Source: Palaeococcus pacificus DY20341 (GTDB taxonomy: Archaea; Methanobacteriota_B; Thermococci; Thermococcales; Thermococcaceae). Taken from it: a stretch of DNA of 64,000 nucleotides. The stretch's first letter is position 1; every line of letters starts with the position of its first letter. Made by a program: the position numbers and the translations under genes. The stretch covers positions 1,054,001 to 1,118,000 of the forward strand of contig NZ_CP006019.1 of assembly GCF_000725425.1 (NCBI RefSeq), in the 5' to 3' direction. Under the pieces are notes generated by a model that was not told the DNA's origin, made no database searches, and was given only the letters and a program-made list of their open reading frames with translations. Shown one piece after another: positions 1-8,588 of the stretch.

Positions 1-1320
1 GTTATTTTTGAGAACTTTAAGGTGAACAAAGAGAAGGGCATTTTTAAGGGGAACATATATCCAGTTAACCCAAAGCTTACAGAGATTGAAGGTGTTAAGT
101 GCTATCCAAGCATCAAAGACGTCCCAGAGGATGCAGATTTAGCCGTCATATCAATCCCAGCCAAGTTTGTGCCAGCCACAATGAAAGACATTGCTGAGAA
201 AGGCATAAAGAGCGTCATAATCATCACAGGCGGCTTTGGAGAACTCGGTGAAGAAGGAAAGAGAATGGAGCAGGAGATACTTCAAATAGCAAGAGAAAAC
301 GGGATAAGAATTGTCGGGCCAAACTGTGTTGGTGTTTATGTCCCAGAAACCGGTGTTGATACTGTTTTCTTGCCTGAGACAAAGATGGACAGGCCAGAAA
401 CAGGAGCGATAGCATTCGTTACCCAAAGCGGTGCTTTTGCAGCGGCTATGCTTGATTGGGCAGCAATGGCTAACATAGGAATAGGAAAGATGGTCAGCTA
501 TGGAAACAAGCTCGATGTGGATGATGCAGACTTAATGGAGTATTTCATGTATGATGATCAGATTAGGGTTATAACCTTCTACATTGAGGGAGTTAAAGAC
601 GGTAGAAAATTCATAGAGACCGCGAGAAAAGTCACACCCCACAAGCCTATAATCGCTTTAAAGAGTGGAAGAACCGAATACGGTGCTAAAGCCGCTTCAT
701 CTCACACGGGAAGCTTAGCGGGTGCGGATACAATTTATGATGCTGTCTTCAAGCAAACGGGTATTTTGAGAGCTGAGGACTTTGAGCACATGTTCGACAT
801 GGCAAAGGCCTTTGCAAAATGCAAGCTTCCAAAGGGAGACAGGATAGGGATAATCACAGATGGTGGCGGAGCAGGAGTTATGGCAAGTGATGCTGTTGCT
901 AAGTTCGGTCTTAAAATGGCTGAGCTTAGCGAGGAGACACTCAAATATATGAAGGAGAAATTCCCACCACACGCAGTTGCAGGCAACCCAACCGATGTTG
1001 TTGGAGATACAGACGCTCAAAGATACAAAATTGCAATTGAAGCTTTTGTAAATGATCCGAATGTGGACGTTATAGTGGTCATAACACTGTTCCAAGTTCC
1101 TCTCTTGGATGAGATGGAGCTAATTGACATCCTAGCGGAATATGCAAAGAAGAGCGACAAGCCAATCATTGCAGTTGCTATGGGTGGTAAAAAGACAGAG
1201 TATTATGCAAAGATTCTCGAGGATAAGGGAGTTCCAGTATACCTAACACCTGAGAGGGGAGTTAGGGCGGCAGCGGCTTTAGTTCAATACGTAAAATATT
1301 TGGAGAAGCTCAAGGAGTGA
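1..1320 (+). CDS. Acyl-CoA synthetase (ADP-forming), alpha subunit, 5' end missing
   Basis: The reading frame is open from base 1, so the true start lies before the window; the first ATG-like start inside (22) is not the real one. The product is the CoA-binding alpha subunit of an ADP-forming acetyl/acyl-CoA synthetase, which converts acyl-CoA, ADP and phosphate into acid, CoA and ATP; in Thermococcales this is the main substrate-level ATP step of peptide and sugar fermentation. Seen: the Rossmann-type segment GNIYPVNPK near the start, GPNCVGVY, TQSGAFA, and the SSHTGSLAG motif (about 691-717) that holds the phosphohistidine. The beta subunit follows 38 bases downstream. Which acyl substrates this paralogue prefers cannot be told from sequence. 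Confidence 0.93.
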   Translation, partial: VIFENFKVNKEKGIFKGNIYPVNPKLTEIEGVKCYPSIKDVPEDADLAVISIPAKFVPATMKDIAEKGIKSVIIITGGFGELGEEGKRMEQEILQIARENGIRIVGPNCVGVYVPETGVDTVFLPETKMDRPETGAIAFVTQSGAFAAAMLDWAAMANIGIGKMVSYGNKLDVDDADLMEYFMYDDQIRVITFYIEGVKDGRKFIETARKVTPHKPIIALKSGRTEYGAKAASSHTGSLAGADTIYDAVFKQTGILRAEDFEHMFDMAKAFAKCKLPKGDRIGIITDGGGAGVMASDAVAKFGLKMAELSEETLKYMKEKFPPHAVAGNPTDVVGDTDAQRYKIAIEAFVNDPNVDVIVVITLFQVPLLDEMELIDILAEYAKKSDKPIIAVAMGGKKTEYYAKILEDKGVPVYLTPERGVRAAAALVQYVKYLEKLKE

Positions 1321-1358
1321 GCTTCTTTACTTTTTACTCTTAAAATGGGGGGAAAAGT

Positions 1359-2066
1359 ATGAAGGAAGAGGCTTTGAAGATTATTAACGAAGTTTTGGCG
1401 CAAGGTAGGAAATCTTTGGTTGAATACGAAGCAAAGCAGGTTTTAAAATCTTACGGTTTGCCTGTGCCGGAGGAGAAGCTTGCTAAGACCGTGGATGAGG
1501 CCATCAAATATGCAGAAGAGCTTGGATATCCGGTTGTTCTGAAGCTCATGTCACCGCAAATACTCCACAAGAGCGATGCCAGGGTTATTGCCCTCAAGAT
1601 TAAGGATGAGGAAGAGTTAAAGAAAAAGTGGGAAGAAATCCACGAGAATGCCAAAAAATACCGCCCAGATGCAGAGATTTTAGGTGTTCTCGTTGCACCA
1701 ATGCTCAAGCCCGGAAGGGAGATTATCATCGGTATTACAGAAGACCCCCAATTTGGACACGCAATAATGTTTGGTCTCGGTGGTATATTCGTCGAGATAC
1801 TCAAGGATGTAACCTTCAGGATTATTCCAATTGAGGAGAAGGACGCTTGGGCAATGATACGGAACATCAAAGGCTATCCAATTCTCGCAGGAGCAAGGGG
1901 AGAAGAGCCAGCGGACATGAAGGCAATAGTTGACATGATGCTCAAGGTTTCCCAATTGGTTGATGATCTCAAGGACTACCTTAAAGAGATGGACTTAAAC
2001 CCAGTGTTCGTTTACAACGAAGGCGAAGGTGCAATGATTGTTGATGCAAGAATCATCTTGAAGTGA
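1359..2066 (+). CDS. Acyl-CoA synthetase (ADP-forming), beta subunit
   Basis: A 235-residue ATP-grasp protein that pairs with the alpha subunit just upstream; it carries the nucleotide through the phosphohistidine relay. Family features seen: VLKLMSPQILHKSD (ATP-grasp lysine and HKSD motif, residues about 61-75), GREIIIGITEDPQFG, MFGLGGIFVEILKDV and the metal-binding end MDLNPVFVY. The length is usual for stand-alone beta subunits. The start is supported by a GGGGGGA ribosome site 8 bases before ATG. The 38-base gap from the alpha gene contains a T-rich run, so the two may be partly uncoupled, but co-transcription is likely. Confidence 0.93.
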   Translation: MKEEALKIINEVLAQGRKSLVEYEAKQVLKSYGLPVPEEKLAKTVDEAIKYAEELGYPVVLKLMSPQILHKSDARVIALKIKDEEELKKKWEEIHENAKKYRPDAEILGVLVAPMLKPGREIIIGITEDPQFGHAIMFGLGGIFVEILKDVTFRIIPIEEKDAWAMIRNIKGYPILAGARGEEPADMKAIVDMMLKVSQLVDDLKDYLKEMDLNPVFVYNEGEGAMIVDARIILK

Positions 2067-2097
2067 TTTTATTCCCTTATTTGTTCTTTATTTTAAA
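2067..2097 (+). terminator. T-rich terminator after the acyl-CoA synthetase genes
   Basis: Several T runs follow the beta-subunit stop directly, and the next gene is convergent. Archaeal transcription ends at T-rich runs without needing a hairpin. Inference only. Confidence 0.4.
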
Positions 2098-2118
2098 AAT
2101 GTCTGGAAGATTGTGATA

Positions 2119-3219
2119 TTAAGCCTCTCTTCTCGATTTAAGCTTTAGGAGAAAAACTCCCAATGCAAAGATTGCAAATGTGCCCACAAAAGCAAAGCCG
2201 AGCTTAAAGCCCAAAAATCCAACGATTATCGGCCCTAAAGCTTGCCCGATGTCTTTTATGCTCTCCAGGAAGCCTAATGCCGTTCCTTTGAGCTTTGAGA
2301 TCTCAGTTGCCAGAGGCTTCGTTGAGGCTTCACTTATTGAAGCGCCGAGAGAAAACAAAACTGCACCAAAAATTACCAGGTACAAGGACTTTGAAAAAGC
2401 AAAGATAAACATGGCGAAGCTTACCAATCCCATACCAAAGATTATTGGCTTTATTCTTCCAATTTTGTCGCTTAAATAGCCGGCGTATGGCTTTACAATT
2501 GCCATTATTGAAATCTCTATGGTTAAAATCAGTCCGGAGAGCCAGGCTTTGTTTTCAAGGAAGTAGAAGAGGGGCAAAAAGGTCTCAATGCTCTGGTACG
2601 CCATGTAAACTGAAGCATCTAAAAGCCCCAGCAGGAGCAAATCAAAGCTGAAGGAGAACTCGAACTTTTTGAGCTCTTTCCCAGTATCTGGAAACGTGAG
2701 AGTTAGCGCAAAAACAAGAAAGCCAAAGAAGGAACATAGAAGAAAAACTATCCAAAAGCCAGCAAAGTAAATTAGAGTTCCGGCCAACAGAGGGGCTAAA
2801 GCTCTCCCTATAAGTGTGGAGGAGCTTAAAATTCCCATAAAAGCGCCCTTCCTTTCGGGGTAGAGGTCACTTATTAACGCGAGAGAAACGGGGACAAAAA
2901 TGGCGGTTGCAATTCCATAGTAAGCTCTCACCAAAGCCAAGCTCAGAGCATCATCGGCGAGGAAGTAAAGGAGGGGAGCGCTTAGAAACACAAAACCGCT
3001 GATATTGAGGAGCTTCTTTCTCCCATAGATGTCGCTCAAAAGCCCAGAGGCAAAGTTCACAAAAATTCCAGTGATTGTTGATGCTGAAGCTATGAGGCCA
3101 ATTTCTCCTTTGCCCAACCCCAGACTTTGAGCATAAAGCGGCAAAGTAGGGGATTTGCTCATGGTCGAGGAGAGAATTGCGAAGAAGCCTGCGGCCAGGA
3201 TGAGGTAGAGCTTTTTCAT
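2119..3219 (-). CDS. MFS transporter
   Basis: A 366-residue membrane protein with about 10-12 hydrophobic segments, of the major facilitator superfamily. The loop between segments 2 and 3 reads GLLSDIYGRKK, the standard MFS motif A, and a second copy, GYLSDKIGR, follows in the C-terminal half. No substrate can be assigned. The gene is convergent with the acyl-CoA synthetase genes. A TATA-like element (3241-3250) lies about 25 bases before the ATG and there is no clear ribosome site, so the mRNA is probably leaderless. It resembles the drug/sugar efflux groups of MFS only in a general way. Confidence 0.85.
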   Translation of the reverse strand: MKKLYLILAAGFFAILSSTMSKSPTLPLYAQSLGLGKGEIGLIASASTITGIFVNFASGLLSDIYGRKKLLNISGFVFLSAPLLYFLADDALSLALVRAYYGIATAIFVPVSLALISDLYPERKGAFMGILSSSTLIGRALAPLLAGTLIYFAGFWIVFLLCSFFGFLVFALTLTFPDTGKELKKFEFSFSFDLLLLGLLDASVYMAYQSIETFLPLFYFLENKAWLSGLILTIEISIMAIVKPYAGYLSDKIGRIKPIIFGMGLVSFAMFIFAFSKSLYLVIFGAVLFSLGASISEASTKPLATEISKLKGTALGFLESIKDIGQALGPIIVGFLGFKLGFAFVGTFAIFALGVFLLKLKSRREA

Positions 3220-3305
3220 AAATCAAATTTGGATGTTAGGGTTAAAAATGTTGTCCGCTATATGTAAGGACAAAGCTTTTATTTTTTCAAAACGTAAGTT
3301 GTAGT

Positions 3306-5081
3306 ATGTGCAAATTGGAAGAACATTATGGAAATTGTGATGAAGGTACAAGAAACAATGAGTACTGTATTTTTCACAAGCCGAATAAGGATGAGAAAGA
3401 TGCGAAGGAGTTCTACAGGAAGTTTCTGGAGAGGTTCAAGCCGAGGGTTGAGGAGATTGGGGTTGATGGAGGGAAGAAAAAGAGGTTTGTTTTTGAAGAC
3501 GACCTAAAGTGCCAGGGTTTTGTGTTTCCGGAGATTCCGAATGGGCCGATAGAGTACACTGATAAAGATGGAAACAAGTGGGAGGGAAAGTTTTCGTTTG
3601 AATATGCATTGTTCAAAAAAGATTGCAAGTTTTATAGGGCAAGGCTTTCTGGTATTAATTTTTCTAATGCACAGTTTTTAAACAAAGTATCCTTTTTTGA
3701 CGCTAGATTTTATTCTGTTATCTTCAAAGATGCAATATTCAAAGGATATGTGGACTTTGGAACATCACAGTTTTATGGGATATCAAACTTCAGAGGGGCA
3801 AAGTTTAAAAACGGTGCATCGTTCAGAGGAGCATATTTTAAAAAGGCAGAGTTTCAGGCGGCGGAATTTACAGGCCACACCAAGTTCACGGGAGCAACTT
3901 TAGACAATGCCTCTTTTGATTCTGCCACATTTAAGGGTATAGCTGAGTTCTATGGCACCACATTTAGAAATATGGCTACGTTTAGGGATACAACCTTTAA
4001 CCAGCAGGTATACTTTTCAGAAGACTCAGAAACAAACAAACCAGCAGTTTTTGAGGGTCAGGCAATTTTTGAGCGAGCTAAATTCTTGAGAAAAGCATAT
4101 TTCGAAAGAACTGAATTTAAGAGCATTGTTGGTTTCCGTAAAGCAAGGTTCAATGCTCTCGCGAATTTTTATAGGGCTACTTTTGAAGGAGAAGTTAATA
4201 CTTTTTCAGGGATAACTTTTGGTGGAGATGTTCAGTTTAGTGAAGTCACATTCAAGAATTTCGTGAGTTTTCAGGGATCCACTTTTGAGGGAACTGCACA
4301 ATTTATTGAAACAATATTTGAAGAAGAAAGCAATTTTTTAGATTGCGTATTTAGCAAGTTAGTTACCTTTTATAATGCTGTGTTTAAGGGGAATGTAATT
4401 TTCAAGGGTACCACTTTTGAGAGAATTGCACTCTTTACTGGAAAGCCTGACAAAGAGAAGTACAAGTTTTATGCTGATTTGGATTTTTCTAATTGTGACG
4501 TATATAAAGGAGTTGAAATTGATATTCCAAGTGAGTGGTTTAAACTATCTAAAGCTGAAGCAGAAGCAAGAAGAATTCAAAAAATAAGTTATGAAAGGCT
4601 TGGGTTGTACAGCAAAGCCGATGAGATGTTAGTAAAATACAAAAGAGTTCTTAGGAGGGAAAAATCTAACCTTCACGCGTTTTTGGAGTGGTTATTTTTG
4701 GATCTACCTTCTGAGTATTTAACTAACCCAAAAAAGGTAATTTATACCTCTGTTATAATTATCATCGCCTTTTCAATAATGTATTGGATTGGTGGATATT
4801 ATTCTGAACATTGTTGGTTAACTGGTGGATTGAATATCCAAGGATACGTAATTTCAAATGGCAATATTTGTATAGGAACCCTCCAAAAACCGTCAACAGG
4901 TAAACCAATCCAAGACTTATTGAATTCATTATATTATAGCATCGTTACATTTACAACTCTCGGGTATGGCGACATAAATCCTACTGGAATCATGAAAGCT
5001 CTCTCATCACTAGAAGCACTATTAGGGGCATTACTAATAGCGACACTTGTATCTATTGGTGTGCAGAAGATTACACGATGA
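3306..5081 (+). CDS. Pentapeptide-repeat protein with C-terminal potassium-channel pore
   Basis: A 591-residue protein with three parts. Residues 1-25 hold C..C..C..H spacing (MCKLEEHYGNC then EYCIFH), a possible zinc site. Residues about 95-385 are roughly 30 pentapeptide-type units with F at the centre (F..A.F), which fold as a right-handed quadrilateral beta-helix. After a charged linker come a hydrophobic segment (IYTSVIIIIAFSIMYWIGGYY), the pore loop TFTTLGYGD (filter codons 4953-4973) and a final hydrophobic helix, i.e. a two-TM potassium channel module. The helix probably serves as a cytoplasmic sensing or assembly domain; the ligand is unknown. The gene is AT-richer than the next one. 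It stands alone, with no partner gene in an operon. Confidence 0.85.
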   Translation: MCKLEEHYGNCDEGTRNNEYCIFHKPNKDEKDAKEFYRKFLERFKPRVEEIGVDGGKKKRFVFEDDLKCQGFVFPEIPNGPIEYTDKDGNKWEGKFSFEYALFKKDCKFYRARLSGINFSNAQFLNKVSFFDARFYSVIFKDAIFKGYVDFGTSQFYGISNFRGAKFKNGASFRGAYFKKAEFQAAEFTGHTKFTGATLDNASFDSATFKGIAEFYGTTFRNMATFRDTTFNQQVYFSEDSETNKPAVFEGQAIFERAKFLRKAYFERTEFKSIVGFRKARFNALANFYRATFEGEVNTFSGITFGGDVQFSEVTFKNFVSFQGSTFEGTAQFIETIFEEESNFLDCVFSKLVTFYNAVFKGNVIFKGTTFERIALFTGKPDKEKYKFYADLDFSNCDVYKGVEIDIPSEWFKLSKAEAEARRIQKISYERLGLYSKADEMLVKYKRVLRREKSNLHAFLEWLFLDLPSEYLTNPKKVIYTSVIIIIAFSIMYWIGGYYSEHCWLTGGLNIQGYVISNGNICIGTLQKPSTGKPIQDLLNSLYYSIVTFTTLGYGDINPTGIMKALSSLEALLGALLIATLVSIGVQKITR

Positions 5082-5211
5082 TTTCTTGGTCATTGACCTA
5101 ATAAATGAATGCACTGGCTTTTTTACTGTTTGCCTTTTTCTCCTCGCCGTCCCTTTAAACACGGCAAACTTTAAGTTCTTTCAGTACCAAACTCAATATT
5201 TAGGTGGTAGC

Positions 5212-6945
5212 ATGAAGGTTAGCTATAATGATAAACTCCTCCTTGGAATTGGGACAGGCATTCTGCTCGCTTCGACGTTGAGGATCTTCGTGGCCGGAGC
5301 GTATTCCAGCTTGGAAAAGACCTTCTTTTATGGGGTAAAGTTCCCCTCGGCACTTGGCATAGTCCTCTTTGTATTTTTCGCTTATCTCGTGGGAAAGACG
5401 AGCAGGAAGGCGGGAGCCATTGTCATGGCCACCTATGCAATAGCCTCGCTCTTCACAGACATGACTGAATACTTCCACCTCATAGCGGCCATAGCTTTAC
5501 CCGTCGCTCTGGCGCTCGTCAAGGAGCTCGACGTTAAATACCTCTCGATCGGCCTCGTGGCCGACTTAAGTTTGAGAGTTTTGGCCGTTGGCGGCGAACC
5601 CATAGACTTCCCGCACACAAGGATCATTCTGGCGGTTCTGGTGCTCCTCGGAGCCTTCGCGCTCTGGAAGGAGGAGGGTCAGCTCAAGAGTCCTGGCTTC
5701 GGCCTCTACGCCTTCGCGGCTTTAATCGAGCTGGGATTGATATACCCAAACGCCGTCCTCAGGTATTCGGGGATTAGGGTATATTACCTCCCTCAGTTCA
5801 TCGGCTACTCCTTCGTTATTGCCCTCGCCATCCTAATTGGCCCATACCTCTCTAAGAAACCCAGCATCGCATCTCTTCTGCTGGTTCTTGGTGCAGCGAC
5901 GCTCTTCATACCCCCAATAAGTTTGCTTGGCCTTCCACTCGCGCTGGCCTCTTCAATAGCGCTCCTTGAGAGTGCTAAGGGGAGCCGCTTTGGTGTGGTG
6001 GGTTCGGTTTACCTTGTCCTCACCGCGGTTTTGGCTTTGGGTGCATACGTAGGAAGGGACATAGGTCTAGCTTTCATGGAAGACAGACTTGAGGCGCTGA
6101 TTTTAGGGGCTTCAATAGTCTACGCTCTCTCGGCGCAGAGGAAGGTCAAAGTTAAGCTTCCAAGCGTCAAAGAGATTGTATATCCCCTTCTTGTTCTCTT
6201 GGTGGTCTCAATCGCTGTCATGGCAATCTTCAACGCGGGACCGAGCTATGTGGAGGCTAAAAGGGAGATACTCCTCTGGAGCTACAACGTCCACCAGGGC
6301 TTTGGGCCCTACGATGGAGCTTTCAATGGTTATGAACTAACCCACTTGCTAAAGGAGAAGAACCCCGACGTGATAGCCATGCAGGAAGTTGTGGGAGGAA
6401 TGATAGGAAACGGCTACCAGGACGTCCCTCTGATGGTTTCAGCTTATCTCGGCTACTCCTACGAGTACAAGCCGGCCGTGGAGGGGACGTATGGTGTGGC
6501 GCTCTTTTCCCGCTGGCACATGAAGACCGAGGAAGAGCTAAACCTCAAGAGCGTCGGCCAGGCGAGGCCAGCTCAGAAGGTAACTATCAAGGAGCTTGGC
6601 TTAACTATTGTCAACGTCCACATGGGCCTCTCACCTGAGGAAAGGGCAATGCAGGCAGAAGAGCTCCTCAAGTTCGCCAAGGCGGAACCAACGACCCAAA
6701 TAATCGCCGGAGATACCAACGCCGAGCTCGATGAAAAGGCCATCGAGATACTCACGCGCGATTATTACGATGCCTTCACCCAAAGGCCGCCTTACACCTT
6801 CAACTGGGGGAACATCGACATCGAGAACATTGACTACATCCTGCTCAAGAAGGGCTGGCTGGCAAATGTGAAGGACTACGGCTGCCTCTGCGACGTCGAG
6901 GTCTCCGACCACAGGCCAATATGGGTGGTTATAGAGCTTTCATGA
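5212..6945 (+). CDS. Membrane-anchored endonuclease/exonuclease/phosphatase family protein
   Basis: Start chosen at 5212 because AGGTGG precedes it and an upstream frame overlaps the channel gene. The 577-residue product begins with about 10-12 hydrophobic segments (residues 1-340), then a metal-dependent EEP domain (about 350-577). The EEP motifs are all present: SYNVHQG, MQEVVGG (metal-binding Glu), VNVHMGLS, IAGDTNAE (D..N), IDYILLKK and SDHRPIWV (catalytic Asp-His). EEP enzymes cleave phosphodiesters in DNA, RNA, inositol phosphates or sphingomyelin; the target here is unknown, but the membrane part suggests a lipid or extracellular substrate. The gene is noticeably GC-richer than both neighbours, which could mean transfer from a high-GC Thermococcus. 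Confidence 0.88.
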   Translation: MKVSYNDKLLLGIGTGILLASTLRIFVAGAYSSLEKTFFYGVKFPSALGIVLFVFFAYLVGKTSRKAGAIVMATYAIASLFTDMTEYFHLIAAIALPVALALVKELDVKYLSIGLVADLSLRVLAVGGEPIDFPHTRIILAVLVLLGAFALWKEEGQLKSPGFGLYAFAALIELGLIYPNAVLRYSGIRVYYLPQFIGYSFVIALAILIGPYLSKKPSIASLLLVLGAATLFIPPISLLGLPLALASSIALLESAKGSRFGVVGSVYLVLTAVLALGAYVGRDIGLAFMEDRLEALILGASIVYALSAQRKVKVKLPSVKEIVYPLLVLLVVSIAVMAIFNAGPSYVEAKREILLWSYNVHQGFGPYDGAFNGYELTHLLKEKNPDVIAMQEVVGGMIGNGYQDVPLMVSAYLGYSYEYKPAVEGTYGVALFSRWHMKTEEELNLKSVGQARPAQKVTIKELGLTIVNVHMGLSPEERAMQAEELLKFAKAEPTTQIIAGDTNAELDEKAIEILTRDYYDAFTQRPPYTFNWGNIDIENIDYILLKKGWLANVKDYGCLCDVEVSDHRPIWVVIELS

Positions 6946-6962
6946 AGCACTAAATGAGATAA

Positions 6963-7286
6963 CTACTCTTCAACAACCTCTCCTTCTTCTTTCCCTTGCC
7001 CAAAAAGCCCCACCAAATCGTGGATTATCACAAAGTCAATCAATGCACTTATTCCAGCTCCAAGAGAGCCGGCCATAAGCATTAAAATCGAGAAGAACAG
7101 ATCAATACCTTTGTAGATGAGCGTAGCCTTAACAGCTCTTCTCTCGCCTCTAATAAGTCCCCACGCAAGGACGAAGTTCAATACGCCGAAAGCCAAGTAT
7201 GTGTAAGCGCTCACTCCACTCGCTTTGATAAAGTAGTACAGCAAAAAGAAGGCTTGAAGGAAAAGCAAATAGATGCTAAGCTTCAC
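6963..7286 (-). CDS. Small membrane protein of unknown function
   Basis: A 107-residue protein with about three or four hydrophobic helices and an acidic C-terminal tail (KEEGEVVEE). It starts with GTG inside the ATGTGA end of the upstream cysteine-synthase-like gene (4-base overlap) after a GGGGTGA site, so the two are translationally coupled. I do not recognise the family. It converges on the EEP gene with only 17 bases between them. Confidence 0.7.
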   Translation of the reverse strand: MKLSIYLLFLQAFFLLYYFIKASGVSAYTYLAFGVLNFVLAWGLIRGERRAVKATLIYKGIDLFFSILMLMAGSLGAGISALIDFVIIHDLVGLFGQGKEEGEVVEE

Positions 7287-8189
7287 ATCTCACCCCTCAA
7301 ATAAGCCTCAAAGGCCTCAACGTATTTAAACCCATCGTCCGGGAAGATTAGGACATAAGTTCCCTCCCCGAGCTTATCTATGACTTTCTCGAAAGCCTTG
7401 ACCACTGCTCCCGAGCTTAACCCTATCAACAGCCCGTCCCTGCGTGCAACTTCAATTGCACCCTCGATGGCCTCTCTCTTCGTAACTTCAATGACCTCAT
7501 CAATCTCTACTTGGAAGAACCACTTTGGTTTTGTCTCTAAGCGCTTTATGCCAGGAATGCTCTCTCCCTCTGCTGGAACAACGCCTATGACTTTCGTATC
7601 GTAGCGCTCTTTGAAATACTTTGCCAGCCCTCCGATGTGGCCTGAAGTTCCTATTCCCGCTATTATCGCTGTAGGTCTTTTTCCAATGCTCTTAAGCTGC
7701 TCGTCTATTTCTTTGGCTGTGTACTTATAGTGGGCCTCGAAGTTGTCGTCGTTTTCGAATTGGTTTAAATTGACTGCCCCTGCTTTTTTGGCCTCCTCCA
7801 CAACATAGCTCACCATTGTGGGGTCAATGGTCTCAAAATCAGTCCTAACAACCTCGGCACCCAAAACTCCAAGCAAAACTTCCGTGGTCTTTGGTGTAGG
7901 TTTGGGTAAATACGCCCTAAAATCAATCCCCATCACGTTGGAGAGCGCTGCCATGGAAATGCCGACATTTCCTGAGGTAGCCTCAAAAAGCCTGTTGTTC
8001 CCGTTGATGTCGCCCCTTCTCTTAGCGTTCATAAGCATGTTAAAAACAGCTCTGTCCTTAATGCTCCTGCTGAACGGGTTAAAGAACTCTAGTTTGGCAA
8101 AATACATCCCCCCTTTCAATTGAAAGCCTAACTAGGGGGGTTGGCTTGAATTTCTCGTATAACTCTAAAGTGCTGTTAAACACATTCAT
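7283..8189 (-). CDS. Cysteine synthase family PLP enzyme, apparent frameshift near N terminus
   Basis: Fold-type II PLP enzyme of the cysteine synthase / cystathionine beta-synthase group. The main frame (7283-8119) shows SIKDRAVFNM with the PLP-binding Lys, TSGNVGISM, GIGTSGHIGG (phosphate loop) and GLSSGA, but opens only at a TTG and lacks the family's N-terminal NTPLVRL part. That part is present upstream in another frame: ATG at 8189 after GGTGAT encodes about 27 residues with KPTPLVRLS. The two frames join if one G is removed from the G6 run at 8108-8113. So this is one gene with a frameshift: real, a sequencing slip, or recoded. A TATA box (about 8219-8228) fits the upstream start. Substrate (O-acetylserine or O-phosphoserine) is not determined. 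Confidence 0.82.
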
Positions 8190-8261
8190 TTGCATCACCG
8201 ATTGGCACTCTGAAAAAGGCTTAATAAATGTTTTGTTCGAGGCAATGTTATACAAAATTGA

Positions 8262-8588
8262 CTAATAAAGTATTTCCCTTCTTGCCTCGTCACTTGTAAT
8301 TATTACCAACGTAATGGCCGCGAGAAAGGTCAGGCTAGCTGAAGCGGGCTCAAAACTCACGATAACCCAGATAATTCCGAATATAAGGTCTAAAAGCGTT
8401 ATATAAGTCCCGGCCTGAAGTGAGAGCTCTTTCCCGAAGAATATTCCTAGGGCTATTAAAATGTGTACTAGGCCGATTATTCCAAATCCCACAGATGTTG
8501 GAGTATCTCCCAAGCTCAATACACCCATTCCCAAAAAATAGAGACCCATTAAAATAAAAAATGTTAGAAGGATAGGCTTAAGCCTCAT
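8262..8588 (-). CDS. Small membrane protein of unknown function
   Basis: A 108-residue protein with four hydrophobic helices (for example LLTFFILMGLYFLGMGVL at the N terminus). The start at 8588 (MRLKPILL) is preferred over a TTG at 8594 because GGAG lies at usable spacing. It overlaps the end of the upstream MFS gene by 11 bases, so it is probably in the same transcript. Its build (four helices, about 110 residues) resembles that of the other small membrane protein at 6963-7286, but I see no strong sequence match. Family not recognised. Confidence 0.65.
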   Translation of the reverse strand: MRLKPILLTFFILMGLYFLGMGVLSLGDTPTSVGFGIIGLVHILIALGIFFGKELSLQAGTYITLLDLIFGIIWVIVSFEPASASLTFLAAITLVIITSDEARREILY

